DNA from: Trochalopteron elliotii
Taxonomy: Eukaryota; Chordata; Aves; Passeriformes; Leiothrichidae
Direction: 5' to 3'
Assembly (NCBI GenBank): GCA_024734555.1
Contig: JANPWX010000247.1
Span: forward strand, 2,836,323-2,900,322
Length of the DNA: 64,000 nucleotides
The position numbers and the translations under genes are program-made. Positions within the stretch are counted from its first letter, which is position 1. Each line of letters begins with the position of its first letter. Under the pieces are notes generated by a model. It did no database searches. It was not told the DNA's origin and saw only the letters and a list, made by a program, of their open reading frames with translations. Below are positions 49,934 through 61,900 of the stretch, one piece after another.

Positions 49934-52265
49934 CTAAGATGATAGAAAAAAAGAAAAAAGAGAGGGAATAGGAGCTGAGTGTGCATCTGAATACAAAATA
50001 CATTCTCTATAGTGCAGGAAACTGAATACTACCTACCTAGTGAACTCATGTATTAAGTGATTCATGTTAAAGAAAAAGTTTTCTCCCACTCTATATTTTC
50101 ATAAATTGTTTATTTTGGTTACAAAGGAAACTACAAATCTGCAACTGATAACTGACATTGCTCCTTTTCCCATAATCAACTATTTAACTAAAACCCGTCT
50201 GGTAACCTTCTATATGCATTCAGCTTGTTCTTCAGATTTTCATTTCAAGTTATTTGTTATGATATCCAAAAGACTCTTGCTATAGGGAGAAAGGAAATTA
50301 ATCCATGTCCCATTGTTTCTTGCTGCATAAAACGAAATCCTGTGCTCCTTCCTCCTTCCTTTGGGAATTCCTGTGGTGTAGTACAAAGCATGCATTAAAG
50401 AAGAAATGTTTCAATGGATCATTAGCTCTCTTACTGGAGGGTTCAGCCAAAGAAATATTTTGCTGTGGTCACTGGTAAACACAAAAGATATTAATGGATA
50501 TGAGGCACATACTTTCTATCTAAATTTTTCTCTACTTCTATAAAGTCCAATGCAGAGAAGCTTAAAGAAGCTTGAAAGGGGTTAATATAAGAAGCCTGAT
50601 ATTTAGAGCTTTTGATTTTGTCAAGGACAGCAGGAAACTCAAGTTTCAGTCTTAATTCAGGCCACAAAAGTGACTGGATCCTTTCTCATTACCAGGTGTT
50701 CTACAGTAACTGTTCTGGGTTTTTTTTTTTTTGTGGGTGCTTGCCCTCTTTCTCCCTGTTCTTTAAAAACTGAGCAAATAAAATTGTCCTAATGAATAAC
50801 TTGCAATATTCCAAAACAGTTATTTTCATACAACAGTAAAGCCTTATCCACTACTACCCATATGAACTTCATCGTTAGTACCAATGCACTGGATTACTCT
50901 CACCATTGAACTGAGGTATAGAAAGGTAGAGAAACATATTTAGCCCACCAGATGTGAGGCTAGCTGCTGTAACTAGACTAAAAGTATTTAGGAAGGAACA
51001 GGAGTCAAAAACATCTTGAATCAATGTCCAGAGAACTAATTATCAGGGATGTTCTTGACAAATGATAACTCTAACTAAAATAAAGTAGGGGATTAAAATA
51101 ATCCCATTTATTTTTTCATTTGTTTCTAAACAGAATTTTTAGCGTTTTTGTACACTGAGTGCAGGGAATGAACACTGCAGCTCTTGGTAAGTCTGCAGTG
51201 CTCTCTCTTTTTCTTCCTCTCGTATGCTTCTCTGCCCTGTATGAAGGAATCACTTTGACATGCTGAATCAAATAAAAATCCATACAGTGCCTTTCTAGGC
51301 AAAAACAGACAAGAGAAGGGAGGAGGGGAGACAATAATAAATAGAAAACCAGCCTAAATCTGAGAGTATTTGAAAACTTATTTCTCTGTCTGCAGGTACA
51401 TGTGACAAACAAGAAGCAAATATTAAGAAGTGACAGTAGTGAGAAAATACACTTCAAATTTGTAAGTCGAGAGACTGCATATTAGAGTAGAATGAAAATA
51501 ATAATAAAGCTTTGGGTGGGGCAGTCTTACCATTAATGACTCTGACTTCTCTTTCATCTCAGCTCTTGCTATAAAACCCGGTGAAATGGATTTTGGAAAT
51601 TGTAAAGCTGATTGGTAAAGTTGAATTGGTTTTGGGAAGATGAATACTCTGACTATTGGTACTGACTCTCACTCTCTCATATTCTGTCTTGCTCATTCAC
51701 TGAGTCCATTTTTGGAATGCAAGAAAATAATTTCTCAGCTAGCACGACATTATATTTTTTACCACTGTTTGACACTTTCATGGCCTGTGATCACAGTAGA
51801 ATTTTCTCCATAAAATGATATCATCTCCACATGACTAAACTAGAGTTGAAAATCAAGTTTAGGAAAAAAAAAAAGCTAAACATACCTGACCACAGCCTTG
51901 TATCAGGAAGGAAGGTGACCTGACTGACAAGCAAAGGGAACAGGAGGAAGAGGAAAAAGTTCCCAACGGGAGTATAAATTACATAGTTCATGTTCTTTTA
52001 AATAGTTTGTGTGACCTCTAGTGGCCTTTGCTGCCTGCTGTGTTCCTGTGACTTCAATTTGTGGAAGCCACCTGGACCTACTGATGCAGCAGCATATTCA
52101 CATGGATATTAGATACTTCTAGATTTCTGCTGTGGAAGCACAAGTCAGATGGGGGTTAGGCATAAATGTATCCACACTTTTTCCTTAAATAAACAAAGGG
52201 GAAAATATTTTTAATGGAAATAAACATGTCAACTTCCATTTTCTCCCCAGAAAAACTCTCCAAAG
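49934..52265. other. non-coding DNA, no recognised feature
   Basis: AT-rich sequence without recognised genes or repeats. A T12 run occurs near 50721. Short minus-strand frames (113 codons or fewer, 51116-51457) show no motif. Confidence 0.55.
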
Positions 52266-52445
52266 ATAGAATCACAGAATGGCTGAAGTTGGCTTACTCC
52301 AAACCCCTGTTCAAAACAGAGTCACCTAGGACAGGTTGTTCAAGCCTGTACCTATTTGGATTCTGAATGATATCAAAGAATGGAGAGACTCCACAATCTC
52401 TCTGGACAATCTCTTCCACTGTTTAGCCACACTCAAAGGAAAAAA
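52266..52445 (-). mobile_element. CR1 3'-UTR fragment
   Basis: The + strand reads the inverted CR1 end: 'agatagaatcacagaatggc', 'tgaagttgg', then 'aggacaggttgttcaa', 'tggagagactccacaatctc' and 'tctggacaatctcttccact'. These are the standard CR1 3'-UTR blocks in the same order as in other avian copies. It is truncated near 52445, where an A11 run begins. Divergence is moderate. Confidence 0.85.
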
Positions 52446-53815
52446 AAAAACAACCAACTCTTTTCTCTTTTTTTCAATGTTTAAAAAATTCTTTTGTATT
52501 TTGGATTATGACAGTTGCTTTTTGTTCTCTCACTGACTTCTACTGAAAAGACCTAGTGCATATTTTCGTTAAAGAATGTGAAGGACATATGATACTCACA
52601 GGAGAGACAGATTAAAAAGAGATATTTAAAAACTACACACATATATACACACATATTTTTGCAGAGTGGGTTTTTCTTCCTTTCTTTCTCTTACTCCAGA
52701 AATTTCCAGGGCTTCTGAGCTGTAGCACACTACACACAGTTTTCACTCTGTGCTTTGTTTGACTTGGCTACATATTCGCTCCCTACTGCTCTCAGGAGCC
52801 TCCTCTTCTCTGCTCCTTCTGCATGTTCCCAGACTGCCCGTTTTATTCCATCCCTGCTGACCTGTCATGCTCTCTGTGCCATCCCTCACTTCTGTAGACA
52901 TTTGAGTTCATGAAAAGGAATAAACTCTCCCTCAATCTCCAAAAGGGAGATAGAATTTTGCTGCAAAAAGAATACAAACAGGTGATCTTCTATGCTTTTC
53001 AGTCATATTTACTAAAGGATCACAGTATAAATAATGTACTGTAGAAGAAGAGCAAATAAACCAGATACCTTCCATCACTGCTGAATTTGCTGACAGTTAT
53101 GTATAGATGACAAATATTACTGCTAGTTTTCCAGTATACTGGTGTGCTTAGATCAAGATGGAAATTTTCCCAAAACTCCCAATGAAAAAGATGCATTAAT
53201 CCAAATAAGAACAGGGTTTTTTTACAGGGTTAGTATTGCATTATGCTGTGAGCTGCAGATGGTGGGAGTACTTGTATAGTAAGGTATACACAGAGAAATG
53301 ATGTAATGAAAGTACTCACTGCTTGAATCATTTTATGTTATAATTTAAATGTTAATAGATTTATCTTTGTAGATCATTCTTGCACTGCATATCACCGTCT
53401 TGTCCCTATTTTACAGAAAAGGAATTGAGTCAAAGACAATAATAAAGATCATTAAACATTATCACATCAATACATTATGCACATTAATGTTAGATTACAT
53501 ACTGCAGTAATGGCTTGAATCACTTGGCTAAACCAACACAGGAAATATGTAAGAGAAAAGGATAATGTTCCAGCATTTTAAACTTATAGCTCTTATCTGG
53601 TTTTTTAACCACATTGTCTCCCTCTTCTAATGAAAAAAATAGATATATAATCCCCCAACGTATCACCATGTCACCAATCTTGATTAACTTTAAATAATGA
53701 GGATGACAGTAAGAATAGAATCACATTAAAACACCGTCAAAAGAGCATAGGTGAATTTGTTTTTCTCATATATATGAGCAGGAGAATTTTCTGATTCCAG
53801 CAGCATATCTGAAAG
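52446..53815. other. non-coding DNA with a pyrimidine-rich patch
   Basis: An A-rich run continues from the CR1 junction. A C/T-rich, slightly GC-enriched patch lies at about 52660-52900, including words such as 'ctcctcttctctgctccttc'. I cannot assign it to a family. CTCATATATATGAG at 53766-53779 is a 14-bp palindrome. Confidence 0.5.
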
Positions 53816-53990
53816 CAAAAAAACTCAACAAAACAAAAATCCAAACCAAACAAACAAAAAACCAACCAACCAAACAAACAAAAAAGCCAACACCCCCAAA
53901 AAACAAACCAAACAAACCAAAACAAAACAACCCCAAAAAACCAAACCAACCAACCAAAGAAAAAACACACACACAAAAAAACCCCAACTC
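53816..53990 (+). repeat. A/C-only low-complexity tract (long)
   Basis: About 175 bases are almost entirely A and C: repeated CCAAC, AAACC and CAAAC words with a short (AC)n near the right end. The few interruptions are single G or T. On the other strand it is G/T only, giving spurious frames rich in Trp, Phe, Gly and Leu. It resembles the tract at 24.06 kb. Confidence 0.88.
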
Positions 53991-56484
53991 AGCATTCATC
54001 CTAATCATCGAAATATATTTTAAGTCACCAGGCTTTGATCTAGCCTGGACATTTTTATACTCAAGGAATATATTTTTTTACTTTTTTATGCCTTTTGATT
54101 TAATAATTTACATTACAATTGAATTCTAATACTCAGGTATGTCCAGAAAGATGGCAGGTGCTGAGCTGGTAATGCTCAGGCTGAGCAGATTCCGTTGTTC
54201 TAGGAAGAAGAAGCTGATGTTTCTTGCCAGTTATGTTTACACCGTGTTGCAATTAAATAAATATGGTAAATATACACACCTAGTTTTGTAGGTTTTAGTA
54301 ATTATTTCTTCCTAAAGAAAAAGCTGACTCTTCAGCTCTTTTTGAGTGATAGGACACAACGTACTTTTAACATTGAGTTTTTATTTCTGATAAGCTATAA
54401 AGATGGTTTATAAATGTTATCTCTGCCATAAGGTAAGCGAAGATAATGGACCTGATTTGTACACAGCATATGGGCCTTTGTATCCAATTTATTTCCTATT
54501 TTATTTCTTGGATTTGCCTAAGGCCTCTGTTCTGTTTGTATAGGATTTCATCCAAAAATGAATTCTGAAAACATCTCTTCGAAACGTGCATTGCCTGTTT
54601 TATTAACAAACTATAATTCAGACATCTGCTAAACTGTCCCCCAATATAACCATATGAAAGACAAAACTAACACAGCTCTAACCATTTATTGTGGCAATTC
54701 TACATTGTGAAAGTTTACCATCTGCATTTAATGGAAATAGGTTATTTATAAAAATACACAGTTGGAAAACAGCTTCTGAAATTTAATCACTTATCTAGAG
54801 CAAAATTCTGTTCCTATATAAGCATGACTTTTAGATCACGCTGGGTGTTTTAAATTGCATTTTTTAAGACAGAAGAATGAAGTTTTAATTAGTATAGTTC
54901 AAAGGAAGCCATGAAATATCTTAGTGAGTCTAATTCCTGCCTAATGTCTGTGAGATTTGCCAACATTCAAACCTTTGATTCCAAAACCTTCACCAAGGTG
55001 TTTCTAGCTCTGGAAAAACCAAAACTCTCTCAGAAAGGAGTCTATGATTTTGGAAATTAGAATATGATCTCCTATGAGACTGCTCTACCTTAAGGAACAG
55101 ACAGAGTTAGATCTTAGTTTCTGTTTCAAAGAACTTTGGCAAATGGATCAGAATTTTCAAATGGATTAATTTCTGTGTGGGATTTAATCCAAGTCCTAAC
55201 ATGGCCAACAAAAACTAACAGATCTTTTCTTACTCTTTTTTTACTGCCTGCTACTGAATACACAACAATTTTGCAATCATGGCCCATGTGGCTGTCTGAT
55301 ATCATGTCAGTAACAGAAGGCGAAACTGAGTGATGGCAACAGATGATGTGTCCACTGGAATCCTCCCTCAGACTAAAAGAGAATGAGTTAAACTGCTTTC
55401 AAGATTATTCTTTACTAAAGTAGCTTTGCCTTTTAAATGGACAAAACAAATTCATAGAATCTAGCAGAGGGTCCAGATCCAGAATTTTGTTTTCCTTCTG
55501 AAATCCTAGTTTTACTAAAGTCCATTAGTACTTAACATATAATTTCTTTGTAAGAAATCCTCATTAACTTCCAAGAGGTGAGGATTTCATCCCAACATTT
55601 TACAGTGTCAGAATTTATCAGGCAAATGAAAACTATGTTATTTTCCTTTTTTTTTTCACTGCAAAATAAGGTAACTTCCTGCTTGCACACTTCCTATTTG
55701 GAATTGCTCCAGAAATCAAAGCCAGAATGCAGACTGTGATTTATAGTTCTTGTCATAAATAAGACAACACATCACCAAAACTATGTTTTTCTCCCCTTAT
55801 GATCAGGAGAGCTTGAATAGCAACGTCATCTACCAGGATGACAGAAACATTAGAAAGGCCTTACCTCTCATAATTAGAAGGTCTGTTTTTATACACTGCC
55901 TGGGGGAAATTTTGCCCTTTTATTTTTAGGTCCCGGGTGACTAAATGAAATGAAATCCAGAGCTTGGATCTGAAGGAAAAAAAAAAACCCAACACCTCAG
56001 ATTCTTGAAAATTTTCATTTTATCTACTTCTACAAAGCAATGAGTGAAAAACAGAATGTCATTTTCCATGCCCATTTCTAGTGAGTGCTCTAAAGAAGCT
56101 ATATTCCATTAACTCATTAGAAGATCTCAAAAGAGACAGCTGAAGGTGCACAGGGTACTCACATCCCATCTGGTCTTTGTCTCCAAAGATAGTACTGCCA
56201 TTCTGGTACACATTTCTAGCAGGTAGCTCAGAGAAAAGGGCTATGAAGTTTTACTAAAAGTGTAGTTGTAAATATTATCTGATTCTATGAAGTTCCAGTC
56301 CCTTCAGATGTTAAGAGGCAGTGTTTGGATTAAGTTCTTAATATTCAGATAAGACCTCAAACTAGTCTGAGATATTTTAAAAGCCATGACCCTCAGGTAT
56401 CTATGAAAGGACATTAACGTAGAAAAAAAATAATGAAAACCTGTTGTCATCACATGCATGCTGTAGGAGCTGTAAGTCATATTA
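53991..56484. other. AT-rich non-coding DNA, no recognised feature
   Basis: No gene or repeat family recognised. Frames are short and without motifs. An A10 run is present near 55979. Confidence 0.55.
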
Positions 56485-56487
56485 AAA

Positions 56488-56620
56488 TAAAACTGGAAGG
56501 TAGAAGGGACCCACAAGGATCATCAAGTCAAACTCTGAAGTAAATAGCCCACACAGGGATTAAACTCACAGCCTTGGTGTTTTTAGCACCATGCTCTAAC
56601 CAACTCAGCTAACCTCACAG
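56488..56620 (-). mobile_element. tRNA-Ile-derived SINE with CR1-like tail (TguSINE1-type)
   Basis: Read on the minus strand, the first 75 bases (56546-56620) follow tRNA-Ile(AAU) base for base over most of its length. The D-arm reads TTAGCTGAGTTGGTTAGAGC, the anticodon stem-loop GGTGCTAAAAACACC, and the T-arm GAGTTTAATCCC. Box A (TAGCTGAGTTGG) lies at 56600-56611 and box B (GTTTAATCCC) at about 56556-56565. The anticodon loop carries T-to-A at the third anticodon position, and the aminoacyl stem is decayed, so it is not a tRNA gene. The remainder, about 56488-56540, matches the CR1 block GGGTCCCTTC...CCAG near the 3' end. A tRNA head plus CR1-X-like tail is the structure of TguSINE1, a passerine SINE. 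No clear target duplication is visible. Confidence 0.8.
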
Positions 56621-56954
56621 TCTTTCATACATGGATTCTATTCACATATCTTGAAACTACAAATTGGCAAAGAAGAATTTGAGGGTAGTAGAACAATCAG
56701 TTTAATTTCAATTTGAATAGCTCATCAAGCCAATCAGATTTACAAGCACTTGGTGAAAACCTGATGATGAATATTTGCCAACTTTGACCATCAAGGACAA
56801 ACAGTAACAAGGCAGTCTCGTTTCTATGATATGAACCATTATAGTTTGTTTTCTGAGAAGCTCTTGTCTCACATGGAATTTTCATGTATAAATTAGGGAC
56901 ATACAATAGAACCATTCTACGTGAGGCACAAAACTAATTCCATGGTCAGTCATC
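56621..56954. other. non-coding spacer between the SINE and CR1
   Basis: About 330 bp of unassigned AT-rich sequence. Nothing recognised. Confidence 0.6.
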
Positions 56955-57791
56955 AACAACTGAAGGACAGGATGCCATTCAGAGGAACCTAGACAGGCTT
57001 ACGAAGTGATTACTTAGGAATCTCACATGGTTTGACCAGATCAAGTGCAAGGAGCTGCACCTGTATTGGGGCAACCCTCAGTATCACCACAAGATGGGGG
57101 ATAATGAGATTGCAAGCAGCCTTGCCAAGAAGGATTTGAGCATGCTAGTGAATGAGAAGCTGGATTTGATCCAGAAATGTGTGCTTGCAGCCCAGAAAGC
57201 CAATTGTGCCCTGGGCTGCATCCAAAGCAACATGGCCAGCAGGGCATGGAAGGTGTTTCTGCCCCTCTACTCTGCCCTCATGGGACTCGACCTCGAATAC
57301 TGCATCCCCAACACAGGAAGGATATTGGCCTGTTGGAGCAAGTACAGAAAAGGGTCAGCAGCTTGATCAGAGGGGTGGATCCTGTGAGGAAAGGCTGAGG
57401 AAATTGGGATTGTTCAGCCTGAAAAGAGAAGGCTTCAGGGTAACCTAACTGTGGCCTTCCAGTACCTGAAGGAAACTTGTAGGAAAGGTGGGGTAAGACT
57501 ATTTGCAAGAGCATGTATTGATAGGACGAGGGGAAATCGGTTCAAATTCAAGGAGAGTAGCTCTAGAACTAGATTTTAGGAAGATATTTTTTACTGTGAG
57601 GGTGGTGAGGCACTGGAACAAGTTTTCAAGAAAAGTGGTAGATGCCCCATCCCTGGAGGTGTTCAAGGCCAGGCTGGATGGGGCTCTGAGAAACCTGATC
57701 TGGTGGAAACTTTTCCCGCCTACAGCACAGGAGTTGGAACTGGATCATCTTTAAGGCTCCCTCCAACCCAAACCATTCTATGATTCTATGA
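56955..57791 (+). mobile_element. CR1 LINE 3' fragment, best-preserved copy
   Basis: A + strand CR1 retaining about 840 bp: the RT C-terminal region, the 3' UTR and an intact end. It starts in 'ggacaggatgccattcagag' and runs through the 'gatcaagtgcaaggagctgc' block. The frame 57094-57366 encodes the CR1 RT C-terminal signature, including CVLAAQKANCALGCIQSNMA and the following LPLYSAL. It then passes through the 3' UTR blocks 'tttactgtgagggtggtgag', 'gaggtgttcaaggccaggct' and 'ctccctccaaccc', and ends ATTCTATGATTCTATGA at 57775-57791. It is 5'-truncated and frame-broken before the RT active site, so it is not autonomous. It is less diverged than the 12-kb copy. Confidence 0.93.
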
Positions 57792-58177
57792 AAGCACAAA
57801 GAAGAGTGAAGTGGTGGAATAGGATATGTCCATACTCATATTCAGGTCACATTGACAAGAATATAGTTTAGAAGATTAAGAACATGTGAGCACAGAACCT
57901 TCTTAAATATCACAGAACTTTTTTGACCTAAGCATCAAACTGCGTTTTTAAAATAAACAGATAAAATTACCATTAATAAATATCCAAGCCATGCAATATT
58001 AACTTTTGAGTCCTACAGAGACTCAGAAATTAAATTTCTGAAAGGTAGTAGAAAATTTAATAATTTTGAAAGATACTTCACAGAAATAAATGCAAATAAT
58101 TCAAAAAGTGCTTCTAGGGGGATAAACAGCTAAGGACCAACATGTCTGACTTTTACACTAGAAAACAAAGTATTTGT
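57792..58177. other. non-coding DNA, no recognised feature
   Basis: About 390 bp of AT-rich sequence. Nothing recognised. Confidence 0.6.
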
Positions 58178-58300
58178 TTGTATAAAAGTATATAGAATTA
58201 TAAAAGTAAAATAGAATTATTTTATAATAATATAAAAGTAAATAGAATTCTATTAAAAGTATAAATAAAAGTATAATATAAAAGTAAAAGAATTATTAGA
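58178..58300 (+). repeat. degenerate AT-rich tandem repeat
   Basis: Repeated variants of TATAAAAGTA joined to (A)TAGAATTA/AGAATTATT words recur about six to seven times with variable spacing: ATAAAAGTA near 58180, 58200, 58228, 58254, 58266 and 58276. The period is irregular (about 11-28 bp). It is an AT-rich minisatellite-like array, probably grown by slippage. Confidence 0.75.
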
Positions 58301-58789
58301 GAATATAACGTACATGGGAAGGTCAGTATAAATAAATAAAATTTTGTGTCTCACAGCGTCACCAGAAGTCTTTTACAGACCACTTAATACATGGATAAAA
58401 CGAGGAGAAAATGCTATCACAAGCTGAACAGGAATCAATTTTTCATTGCTGTGTTGTGAAAAATATAATGCCAAACTTGAGCAATGGCTGTAAGAGCAAC
58501 ATAACTCTGATTTCCTTAGTACTGGCTGCATCTCAATATTAAATGTAGCTTTCTTGTAATCATTCCAAAGAAAAAAAATAATCAAGCTGCTTGGACAGAC
58601 TCATCAGGAAAGAAAAGATCTTAGAGGCATGAACAGTAATGATTGAAAAAATCTGACCACTCTTAGTCAAGACATGACAGAGGTTAGAAAAACTAGTAGT
58701 TCTTACAATCAAAGAGATCATGTAGAAACAATTAATAAATGTTATTTCATTGTCCATGTCCAGGGCTTGTAGGATAAGTAAGAATGTAT
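58301..58789. other. non-coding DNA, no recognised feature
   Basis: No recognised feature. Two short minus-strand frames lack motifs. Confidence 0.55.
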
Positions 58790-58975
58790 TTAAGTTTCAA
58801 CAAGGGCTAGACAGGGTAACTAAACTCCAAATGCAATTCCCTAGAACGTGATATTTTTTCACTAAATATAAAGCACTGGATGGATACCTATCTGGAATGT
58901 CATCACATAGAAGAGAGGTAAGGATTACAGGGCTTAGAATTTACTTCCCAGATAAATTTTCTATGATTCAATAAT
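58790..58975 (+). mobile_element. possible old CR1-like 3' end
   Basis: The segment ends 'ttttctatgattcaataa', which resembles a decayed CR1 terminus on the + strand. Upstream 'gggctagacagg', 'ctggatggatacctatctgg' and 'gggcttagaatttacttccc' are in roughly the positions of older CR1 3'-UTR words. Divergence is too high to be sure. Confidence 0.3.
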
Positions 58976-61900
58976 TATATTCACACATTTCATGTTCTGT
59001 TTCAGGAATTTTAATCTAAGCACTTAACCTCAATAATTATAATACTTTAGTTGTACCTTCAAATCTTATATTTCCAAAAAAATATCTCTGTTTTCTCACC
59101 AAAAAAAGTACAGGCTCAGTGTTTGTTGAGAATCGCTACAGTATTCTTCGAAGATTAGTTTGAAATGCCTTTATCCCAAACCATCATCCCTTCAAAGTGT
59201 TGATTAATATCATGTCTGGTCTCAGTCAAGAGCTGGTAATGAATGACAGGCATTTTTTCCAACTGTAACCTTGAATTAGGTATGTTTTTCAAATTGCAGG
59301 TTGGTTTGAGATTTAAGGCTTTTTATGTGGAAATGTTTTACATTGGAATGTACACATTTAGTAAGCAAATGGGGAAGAGAGCTTTACTTTACTACTCAAA
59401 GAATTCAAGATATGTAAATAGGCAATTGTAGAACAGGTGGCTTTTCATTAACAAAGAATCTAAAGAAAAATCCTAGCACCACTGTAATTTAATAGGAAAA
59501 AAATCAAAAATATCTCTGTGTACTTACAGGTGAACAAGCTTTGGGGAAAGTAAATTATTTTGGAAGGAAAGACTCGTGGAATCCCAAAATATTATGGGCT
59601 TGAAGAGTTCCTAGAAGAAGGTTTACACTAACAAAGCCAAAACAAACAAGCAAAGTTCAGTGTGTCTTAGAAAGAACATAGTATTGTCCAGGAAGAAGCC
59701 CTCAAAACGTAATCATGCTCTAAAATAGAGATCTGTCTTGAATAAGAGAGTCTTCAGCTAAATACTCGCAATAGAAAAATCTATTGCTAGCATAATTCAA
59801 TAAATTAGTGTTCATTCGTTACCCATCCTATACAAGGGTCCATAACATTGTTGTATATTTAAAAGCATAAATAAGGGGGTTTTTTGCATTTTACCATAAT
59901 TTAGTTCAGATTGTGGACATTAAAATACATAGAGTTACAGAAAGCTATTTTAAATCAACAGATGTGGTGATCCTTGAAATTGAATTTTTATCAAGTTATT
60001 AGCTTTCCTAAATATTGATGCAAGAAATTCGAGAGGTAAGAAATCTATTCTTTAAGCTTCATGGATAAGAGGCATATCAGGAGATTAAGAAAGAAATAAG
60101 TATTTCTCAGTAGTAAACAGTGTGTCACTATAGTGAACAGGACAACTAAAACCTGATGGTCCCAAAGGAATTGTTCAAAAGTGCTGCAGCCAAGGTATTT
60201 TCTGTTCATACTGCCCAATCACTTGAATCTTAGTCTGTGAAACAAGCATATTTTTAAGGTACTGTCAAGGAGAGATGTTCACTTTACTGAGCAGGCAAGA
60301 GCAAAGAGGAAGCTTCACCTGGTATGTTTCTGCAGGATAAGATAGAACAGGGAATTTGCAAAATAAAAAATCACCTGAGTCACTAAGGAATGCTTTACCC
60401 AAGAGAATGGTCCCAGCTAGAGCTGTAGCTGCACAGAGGGAATAAACTGGTTGCTTTGATGACAGCTAAACAAGACATAATACGTCTGTTGAGAACATAG
60501 ATGCAGAATATAGGACTGTGAGGGAGAATAAAATGCTAGAATAAACAAATGCTTTTATAGTCCAGGAATACATCATGAAGAATGGGGAGTGTTACTAAGA
60601 CAATACAAATGGAGGAATTGGCTGGGGAAAGGCAAAAAATTATCTTTGAGTAGGAAGTGGGGGGGACTCTCACTAGTGAGAGTTTCTACTTATTTGCAAG
60701 CACACTGACTGAAATTATGACCTTTCTTCCATAATAAATGTTGAATGGCTAAAACCAGAGAAGTTGTGGATGACAGCACAGACAGAGCTGCTATAGCCAG
60801 CTAGCCAAAAATAGCTAGGGACTACAGTCCACCCATTGGCACAAATACTGGAAGGTCAGAGTAGTTATGGTATGGAGATCAAAGACCATAGTGCAGCCTT
60901 GAGGAGGGAGGTGATGCACCAGCACACACCACATGAAGATTTTATGTGTCAGAAAAGAAAGTCTAGGTAGGCCTTGTCTTAATGTGCCATTGCAGCATAG
61001 AATAGAAATGGCTCATGGAAAATGAGCAGAGAGGAGTACAGAGAGGTTCTACAAAGATGAGGGGCTTCGTCAGAGACAGACCTGTGGATTCTTAGACACA
61101 CTATCACTTTTGCAGCTATCACTCATTTAAAAAGTAATTTTATTTCATGCTAGCAGGCATGGTGAAGTAAGCACTGCTGCAGCTTCTGTAACCAGGCTCA
61201 AAATCTGAACAGAATATTTGCTTCCAGCAAAGTCCTGCTAAGCTACTCTCTCAGATAGTCCAGCAGGCATTTTGATGGTCTTCATCATCGTTATGAGTGC
61301 CCTCATGGATCAGGCCAGATGGAGAAAAATACTCTGTCTCTAAACCTGGCAAGAAATTTTGCTGCCCAACATCTTAAAGCAAGTTCTTTGTCCTTTCAGA
61401 TAACAATGGAAGAAAAAATTTTTATGACCTATTAAAGAATTATAAAATAATGACATTTGTCTCCTATTTTATCCAGAAATAAATTATTTAATAGACATTT
61501 TCACTAAAAGTGCATAAGGCTAAATTAAAATATATGCAACCAAAAAAATTACAATGGCATCATAGTATTACCTCATTTCCTCCTGGCTACTCCAAGGTAC
61601 TTATGGAGTCTCTGTGGTTCGTGAGTTTATACACCCACACAGAGAGATAAAACATAAATCTTCAGATCTCAGTGGATACTTTTTGTGACGCAACACTAGA
61701 TTAAGTGAGGAACTTTATATATTCAAAGTATGATGTGGTGATTTCAAATGCACATTACATTTGACATAATAATACATGACCAAAGGCCAAAGGACCTGGA
61801 AAATGTGGTACAGCTAGAATTGTTTCAAGAATTCTTTTGAAGTGGAGGTCTTGGTGCTACCCTTAATCCTTGAAAACTACTTCAAGATGCAAACTTCTTG

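Noticed and set aside
49728..50003. Minus-strand frames with LPSF repeats.
   Set aside because: Pure translation of the GGAA/TTCC microsatellite.
53737..54008. Minus-strand frames rich in Trp, Phe, Gly and Leu that look like membrane proteins.
   Set aside because: Translation of the G/T strand of the A/C low-complexity tract, with no gene-like start, domain or conservation signal.
56546..56620. A functional tRNA-Ile gene.
   Set aside because: The acceptor stem has decayed, the anticodon loop is changed and a CR1 tail is attached, so it is a SINE head.
59573..59625. Possible inverted CR1 terminus ('gtggaatcccaaaatattat').
   Set aside because: Too diverged. The diagnostic words are not in the expected spacing.
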